Below are positions 6,194 through 10,097 of a stretch of 10,097 nucleotides of DNA, in pieces. Made by a program: the position numbers and the translations under genes. Position 1 is the first letter of the stretch, and each line of letters opens with the position of its first letter. The stretch lies in the NCBI GenBank assembly GCA_947474205.1, contig CANJIC010000058.1:1-10097 (forward strand), in the 5' to 3' direction. The notes below the pieces were generated by a model. That model was not told the origin of the DNA. It saw nothing but the letters and a program-made list of their open reading frames with translations, and searched no databases. The stretch comes from Planctomycetaceae bacterium. GTDB lineage: Bacteria; Planctomycetota; Phycisphaerae; Phycisphaerales; SM1A02.

Positions 6194-6306
6194 GCGCAAA
6201 AATGCGGCCTTTATGTACCGCATGGCGACCAAGGAAAAGACGAACCTAGAAAATGCACTCTACTGCTTGCGAGTCGACCATGCGGCGCATACTCTCCCTC
6301 GCTCAC

Positions 6307-6325
6307 CGCAGGAAGGAGTCCTGCG
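6307..6325 (+). repeat. Perfect 7-bp stem hairpin in the nuoJ leader
   Basis: CGCAGGAAGGAGTCCTGCG forms a 7-bp stem (CGCAGGA with TCCTGCG) around the loop AGGAG. It ends 53 bases before the nuoJ ATG. GGAGT (6315-6319) can instead pair with ACTCC (6330-6334), which offers an alternative fold. No T-run follows, so it is not an intrinsic terminator. It may be a leader structure or a protein-binding site. Confidence 0.55.
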
Positions 6326-6378
6326 AATCACTCCGCAACCATCCACGCACTGAACGCGAAACACTCGTCCCACACTCA

Positions 6379-7365
6379 ATGCCACTTCTACCTTTCTACA
6401 TCGCAAGCGCAGTCGCCGCAGTTGGACTGTTTTATATTTTGCGACCAAACAAACCCGCGCTTCGCCGCGGCGGCGCCGTGGTTGCGCTGGCTGGCGCTGG
6501 TCTATTTATAAGTGAGGCGTTGCGACTTGCGGGTCCGCCATCAGCTGGAGTTCCCATTGTACTGCTCATTGCGCTGGTGGTCATTGGCTTGTACGCCGCG
6601 GTGCGCGTCATCACGCATCCGCGACCCGTGTTTGCGGCGCTGTATTTCATTATCACCGTGGTCGCGTCAGCCATCATTTTCCTGCTGTTACAAGCGGAAT
6701 TCATGGCTTTCGCGCTCATCATTGTTTACGCCGGCGCCATATTAATCACCTACATGTTTGTGCTCATGCTTGCGGATCAAGGTCCGCGCGACTCCATTGG
6801 CCACATAGATGATGACGGCGATTATGACCGCGTTCCGCGCGAGCCCATGGCCGCGGTGTTGGTTGGATTTATTTTGTTGGGAACGCTGGCCGCAGTTGTG
6901 GAGCGCATTCCAAACGCCGCCGTTCTTGCGGAGTCAAGCCTGGATCAAAAAGTGGCCCGTCAACAAACCGACGCCTTGGTGATGATGCCCAAACATTTGC
7001 TCAATGTCATCAAGCGCAACAATCCCACCGCGGTGTCCGCGCTTGTGCCTGCAAACGCGGCAATTCAAGGCAGTGTTGTGCAAACGCAAGTCACATTTGC
7101 CGATGGCACGGTGAAGGACATCGCCGTGGATGCCGCGGGCACAATTGACAACACGCAAATGGTCGGACTTGATCTTGTGGCGCGCTACCCCGCGAGTTTG
7201 GAACTGGCTGGAATTATCTTGCTCATGGCCATGTTTGGCGCCGTTGTTTTGGCGCGCCGCCAAATTGAATTTGGCGAGGACGAAGTGCGCGACGCCGCCG
7301 GTCTGCGCCGCATTGTGCTTGATGTTCCTGATCATGAGCGCGCCGCGAATGGAGGTGGCGCATGA
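6379..7365 (+). CDS. nuoJ: NADH-quinone oxidoreductase subunit J (NuoJ/ND6), enlarged
   Basis: A 328-aa subunit of the Complex I membrane arm; E. coli NuoJ has 184. The family core is clear: RVITHPRPVFAALYF, then QAEFMAFALIIVYAGAI (about 105-121, with the Tyr-Ala-Gly-Ala helix next to the quinone/E-channel region), and the last helix LELAGIILLMAMFGAVVLARR (about 274-294). Two additions stand out. About 55 residues with two extra hydrophobic helices (near 5-21 and 31-48) precede the core. A polar loop of about 95 residues (175-271) separates the last two helices; the positive-inside pattern puts it outside the membrane. ATG at 6379 is chosen because translation from 6253 would add a charged, non-membrane leader. 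No Shine-Dalgarno precedes it. The stop overlaps the nuoK start in ATGA. nuoA-I are not adjacent: the upstream neighbour is divergent pgsA. Confidence 0.93.
   Translation: MPLLPFYIASAVAAVGLFYILRPNKPALRRGGAVVALAGAGLFISEALRLAGPPSAGVPIVLLIALVVIGLYAAVRVITHPRPVFAALYFIITVVASAIIFLLLQAEFMAFALIIVYAGAILITYMFVLMLADQGPRDSIGHIDDDGDYDRVPREPMAAVLVGFILLGTLAAVVERIPNAAVLAESSLDQKVARQQTDALVMMPKHLLNVIKRNNPTAVSALVPANAAIQGSVVQTQVTFADGTVKDIAVDAAGTIDNTQMVGLDLVARYPASLELAGIILLMAMFGAVVLARRQIEFGEDEVRDAAGLRRIVLDVPDHERAANGGGA
7351..7355 (+). promoter_or_regulatory. Shine-Dalgarno GGAGG for nuoK
   Basis: GGAGG lies within the last codons of nuoJ, six bases before the nuoK ATG at 7362. It supports the overlapping ATGA start and coupled translation. 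Confidence 0.75.
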
Positions 7366-7700
7366 CGCACATCTTGGCGGCCAGTCAATTTGGCGCTTCA
7401 CATGCGGTCACCATTACGTTGGCCATGAGCGCGCTCTTGTTCACCATTGGTTTGATTGGTTTTCTTGTGCGCCGCAACATGATTCTTATGTTCCTGTGCA
7501 CGGAAATTATGTTCCAAGCCGCGGCCCTGGCCTTCATTGCGTTTGGAAGAATGCGCATGGACACGGGCGGACAAATCTTTGTCATCTTTATATTGACCAT
7601 CGCGGCGGCAGAGGCGGCGCTTGCGCTTGGACTTGTCATTCTTCTGTTTCGCCGCAAAGAAACGCTTAGTTCAGAGGCGTGGTCGGAGTTGCACGAATGA
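7362..7700 (+). CDS. nuoK: NADH-quinone oxidoreductase subunit K (NuoK/ND4L)
   Basis: A 112-aa three-helix subunit of the Complex I membrane arm, slightly longer than the usual 100 or so. Helix 1 is followed by the conserved LIGFLVRRNMI. Helix 2 holds Glu48 in CTEIMFQAA, equivalent to E. coli Glu36. Helix 3 holds Glu84 in LTIAAAEAALALGL, equivalent to Glu72. Both glutamates needed for proton translocation are present. In helix 2 Gln52 replaces the Asn that commonly follows (ELMLNAVNL). The N-terminus carries about 12 extra polar residues. The ATG overlaps the nuoJ TGA by four bases and the TGA overlaps the nuoL ATG, so its synthesis is linked to both partners. Confidence 0.96.
   Translation: MTHILAASQFGASHAVTITLAMSALLFTIGLIGFLVRRNMILMFLCTEIMFQAAALAFIAFGRMRMDTGGQIFVIFILTIAAAEAALALGLVILLFRRKETLSSEAWSELHE
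7685..7688 (+). promoter_or_regulatory. Shine-Dalgarno GGAG that selects nuoL ATG 7697
   Basis: GGAG lies eight bases before ATG at 7697, inside nuoK. It supports this ATG over the in-frame GTG at 7679, which would lie upstream of the motif. Confidence 0.7.
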
Positions 7701-9874
7701 TTCCCATGCTTTCAATCACGGACACGCACGGCGATTCACCCGCGCACGCGGTGGTCACGGGCATCGTCAACGCCATTGCATCGCCTGAACTTGGATGGAC
7801 CGGTTGGATTCTTTTACTTCCCGCGATTTCCGTTGTGCTGACCGGCTTGTGCTGCGCGTTGCGCGTGAAAAGCAAACTGCCAGGTTGGATCACGGTGCTG
7901 GCGCTGGCGGGCTCATTCGCGCTGGTGTTGAAATTATATTTCCTGCGTGGCGACGCGGGCGCTCCCGTGGTGGTGCACTTGTGGGACTGGATGAATTTCC
8001 GCTGGGGCGATCAAGACAGGTGGCACACACTGCAAGCGGATGTCAGCGTGTATGTGGACAGCCTCACGCTGTTCTGGTTGCTCTTTGTCACCGGACTTGG
8101 AACTCTGATCGCCATTTACGCCACCGAATATATGGAGGCCGATGTTGGCAAGGGCTACGCGCGCTTCTTCAACGGCGTGAGCATTTTTATTCTGGCCATG
8201 TGCACATTGGTCATGGCCGACAACTTGCTTTTGCTGTATTTAGGCTGGGAAGGCGTGGGTTTGGCCAGCTACTTGCTGGTTGGCTACTACTACAAAAAAC
8301 CATCCGCCGTGGCCGCGGGCAAGAAGGCGTTCATTGTCAATCGCGTAGGCGACCTTGGCCTGGCCGTTGGTATTTGGTTGATCTGGGTCAACTACGGAAC
8401 AATTGAATTCAACACGCTCTTTCAAGTGTGGCAAGACGCGGACCGTGGCGTTGGTGGTTTCGACAAGTCGCTGATTCCATATTGCTTGATGCTTGGCGCG
8501 TTTGGAAAAAGCGCTCAGCTTCCGTTGTATGTCTGGTTGCCAGACGCCATGGAAGGACCAACTCCTGTGTCCGCGCTTATTCACGCCGCAACTATGGTGA
8601 CCGCTGGCGTGTATTTAATTGCGCGCACCTACCCGCTGTTCACATTGCATCCCGACGCGCTTGCAACCGTGGCGTGGGTTGGCGGATTAACCGCCATCTT
8701 CTCCGCCACCATTGGCATGGCGCAATATGATTTCAAACGCGTCTTCGCGTACAGCACCATTAGCCAGTTGGGATACATGTTCATGGGCTTGGGTGTTGGA
8801 ACAACTTTTGGCGCGGCCTATCACACGCTCACGCACGCTTTCTTCAAGGCGTTGTTGTTCCTCACCGCGGGCGCAATCATGCACGGCTTCGCGGGACAAC
8901 TTGATCTGCGCAAACTGTCTGGCCTGCGCAAAGTGCCTGGATTTAAAATTGTTTCATGGACCATGTTGATTGGTTGCCTGTGGCTTTCCGCGTTTCCATA
9001 TTCAGCGGGAATGCTGTCAAAAGACGTCATTTTGGTGCAGGCGCTCGGCGGCAAGGACCACGGCTTTGTGTGGCTTGGTTGGATTGGTTTAATCACCGCC
9101 GCCATGACGGCCTACTACGCGTTCCGCGTATGGTTCCGCGTGTGCGCGGGTCCAGTGTTCTACATGCCTGGCGAAGAAAATCACGATGATCATGATGCGC
9201 ATGAAATTAATCACGACGCGCATGCTGCACCCACAACACATGCTGCGCATGAATTTCATCCGCACGCTCCACGCTGGGCCATGAACGGCGTGCTCATTGT
9301 CATCATGCTGGGCGCGTTCGCCACTGGCATTCCGGGCTATATGGAATTGCGCGGAGAATCAAATTGGGCGCAAGTCATGATGGCGCATTCATCGGCCTTC
9401 GCTGGCAGCGTGCAAGCGCATGTCACTGACGCGGTGAACTTTGGAATGAACCCACATCAGTTGGTGGAAGTCTTTGGAACCGCCGCGTCGCTGGGCGGAA
9501 TTGCAATCGCCATGTACTTCCATTTACTGCAACGCAAGTCCGCTGACAAACTGCGCGCGTGGCTGTTGGCTCACAATTCCATTCGCTGGATTCCAGTGGC
9601 CATGGAAAATAAGTGGTACGTAGACGAGTTCTATCACGCGTGCATCCGTGGACCAGCTTGGATCGCCGGACACATTCTGCATTTCACCGACAAGCATGTG
9701 GTTGATGGCTTGATGGTCAACGGCATCGGCCGAATTCCACCCGCGCTTGGCCGCCTGTTTCAGCCGCTTTATAACGGTGTTTTGCAGGGGTACGCCACCA
9801 CCATGGCAGGCGGCGCGGCGCTGGTTGTGGCCTGGGTTGTCTATCGCTGGCTCACCAGCGGAGTTGCGGCATGA
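7697..9874 (+). CDS. nuoL: NADH-quinone oxidoreductase subunit L (NuoL/ND5)
   Basis: A 725-aa antiporter-like subunit, the distal proton pump of Complex I; E. coli NuoL has 613. Proton-path residues are in place: Glu185 (LGWEGVGLASYLL, E. coli Glu144), Lys271 (GKSAQLPLYVWLPDAMEGPTP, Lys229), Lys384 (HAFFKALLFL, Lys342) and Lys442-Asp443 (LSKDVIL, Lys399). The Pro- and His-bearing VSALIHAATMVTAGVYLI and AYSTISQLGYM helices are standard. The C-terminus (NKWYVDEFYHACIRGP, then LYNGVLQGYA) fits the lateral-helix end of ND5. Additions are about 30 residues before the first helix and a loop at about 490-525 with nine His between 496 and 523. ATG 7697 overlaps the nuoK stop as ATGA, and its stop overlaps the nuoM start the same way. 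Confidence 0.96.
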   Translation: MIPMLSITDTHGDSPAHAVVTGIVNAIASPELGWTGWILLLPAISVVLTGLCCALRVKSKLPGWITVLALAGSFALVLKLYFLRGDAGAPVVVHLWDWMNFRWGDQDRWHTLQADVSVYVDSLTLFWLLFVTGLGTLIAIYATEYMEADVGKGYARFFNGVSIFILAMCTLVMADNLLLLYLGWEGVGLASYLLVGYYYKKPSAVAAGKKAFIVNRVGDLGLAVGIWLIWVNYGTIEFNTLFQVWQDADRGVGGFDKSLIPYCLMLGAFGKSAQLPLYVWLPDAMEGPTPVSALIHAATMVTAGVYLIARTYPLFTLHPDALATVAWVGGLTAIFSATIGMAQYDFKRVFAYSTISQLGYMFMGLGVGTTFGAAYHTLTHAFFKALLFLTAGAIMHGFAGQLDLRKLSGLRKVPGFKIVSWTMLIGCLWLSAFPYSAGMLSKDVILVQALGGKDHGFVWLGWIGLITAAMTAYYAFRVWFRVCAGPVFYMPGEENHDDHDAHEINHDAHAAPTTHAAHEFHPHAPRWAMNGVLIVIMLGAFATGIPGYMELRGESNWAQVMMAHSSAFAGSVQAHVTDAVNFGMNPHQLVEVFGTAASLGGIAIAMYFHLLQRKSADKLRAWLLAHNSIRWIPVAMENKWYVDEFYHACIRGPAWIAGHILHFTDKHVVDGLMVNGIGRIPPALGRLFQPLYNGVLQGYATTMAGGAALVVAWVVYRWLTSGVAA
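9182..9265 (+). other. His/Asp-rich loop segment within NuoL
   Basis: Codons for NuoL residues 496-523 encode nine His with interspersed Asp and Glu, in spaced patterns such as HDDHDAH and HDAH. It lies between hydrophobic helices after the VWFRVCAGPVFYM segment, where other NuoL proteins have a short loop. The composition could bind divalent metal, but no known site pattern is matched. Confidence 0.6.
9860..9863 (+). promoter_or_regulatory. Shine-Dalgarno GGAG for nuoM
   Basis: GGAG lies seven bases before the nuoM ATG at 9871, within the last codons of nuoL. It supports the ATGA-overlap start. The surrounding bases match those at the nuoK/nuoL junction. Confidence 0.7.
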
Positions 9875-10097
9875 TTCAATATATTCTTCTACTTCTTCCA
9901 CTCATCAGCGCGTTGGTGATTGTCCTTAGTTCGCAGCGCGCCGCAAAATGGATCGCGCTGATTGGCTCCACCGCCGCGCTTATTGCCGCCGCCATCTTCG
10001 CGGTGCAATTTCCGCATTGGACCACTGGCGGCTTTTGGCCCGACCTGAACACCGCTCCAATCCTTGGCAACTTCGGTGTCGATTTACAAATTGGCGT
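9871..10097 (+). CDS. nuoM: NADH-quinone oxidoreductase subunit M (NuoM/ND4), N-terminal part (partial at right edge)
   Basis: The first 75 residues of the second antiporter-like subunit. ATG at 9871 overlaps the nuoL TGA by four bases. Two hydrophobic helices (about 2-20 and 25-43) are followed by a polar stretch and ILGNFGVDLQIGV, which leads into the family's G-V-D-G-I-S segment just past the window edge. The catalytic Glu and Lys residues lie outside. Its identity rests on this N-terminal pattern and on the usual J-K-L-M order, with nuoN expected next. Confidence 0.9.
   Translation, partial: MIQYILLLLPLISALVIVLSSQRAAKWIALIGSTAALIAAAIFAVQFPHWTTGGFWPDLNTAPILGNFGVDLQIG

Larger units (their letters stand above)
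6066..6378. other. Divergent spacer between pgsA and nuoJ
   Basis: This 313-bp stretch lies between the pgsA and nuoJ starts. It holds a weak minus-strand promoter candidate (6165-6193) and a hairpin (6307-6325) in the probable nuoJ leader. Open frames here have no plausible start signal or protein-like composition. No RNA gene or riboswitch was recognised. Promoters for both divergent operons should lie here. Confidence 0.6.

Noticed and set aside
6267..6295. Possible nuoJ promoter TTGCGA-17-TACTCT on the plus strand
   Set aside because: Spacing is right, but the -10 matches consensus at only three positions; too weak to list as a feature.
6253..6378. 42-codon upstream extension of nuoJ
   Set aside because: The peptide is Arg/Ser/His-rich with no membrane character and no ribosome site, and it spans the leader hairpin. 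ATG 6379 gives a sensible membrane N-terminus.
1..10097. Mobile element, CRISPR array, defence island or novel multi-gene system
   Set aside because: No transposase, integrase, regular repeat-spacer array, tRNA-edge or defence domain was seen. The genes are mostly conserved housekeeping families.

Overview
This window reads as chromosomal housekeeping sequence from a bacterium: dense genes, short intergenic gaps, standard code with TGA and TAA stops, and a GCGC-rich composition. Its Complex I genes suggest Planctomycetota, perhaps a Phycisphaerae-like lineage. The main reason is NuoJ, which has two extra N-terminal helices and a long loop before its last helix, an architecture I recall from planctomycete NuoJ. 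That placement rests on memory and was not searched. I see no mobile element, CRISPR array, tRNA or rRNA gene, or phage gene.

Layout from left to right. (1) Minus strand, 1-2965: the N-terminal part of an L-asparaginase-family protein running off the left edge, preceded by an 830-aa YyaL/SSP411-type thioredoxin-domain protein. The latter has an unusual C-terminal DsbD-alpha-like domain interrupted by a low-complexity insert. (2) Plus strand, 2999-4751: a multi-pass membrane protein of unknown function, an SRPBCC/AHSA1-like small protein, and a four-helix membrane protein. The last two look co-transcribed. (3) Minus strand, 4799-6065: pgsA followed by pgpA, consecutive enzymes of phosphatidylglycerol synthesis. 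They converge on block 2 across a short hairpin-bearing gap. (4) A 313-bp divergent spacer. (5) Plus strand, 6379 to the right edge: nuoJ-nuoK-nuoL-nuoM, the membrane proton-pumping arm of NADH:quinone oxidoreductase. All three junctions are 4-bp ATGA overlaps with a Shine-Dalgarno sequence inside the upstream gene. NuoM runs off the right edge.

Functionally, blocks 3 and 5 are both membrane-centred: anionic phospholipid synthesis and the respiratory proton pump. They are divergently transcribed from a shared spacer. Translation signals show a pattern: genes inside operons have clear Shine-Dalgarno motifs, while genes heading transcription units do not. Two of those head genes, the asparaginase and the SSP411 protein, share an identical 11-bp element just before their ATG. 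I do not see a convincing new multi-gene system. The points most worth a second look are the SSP411 C-terminal domain, the enlarged NuoJ, the His-rich NuoL loop and the shared start-proximal element.
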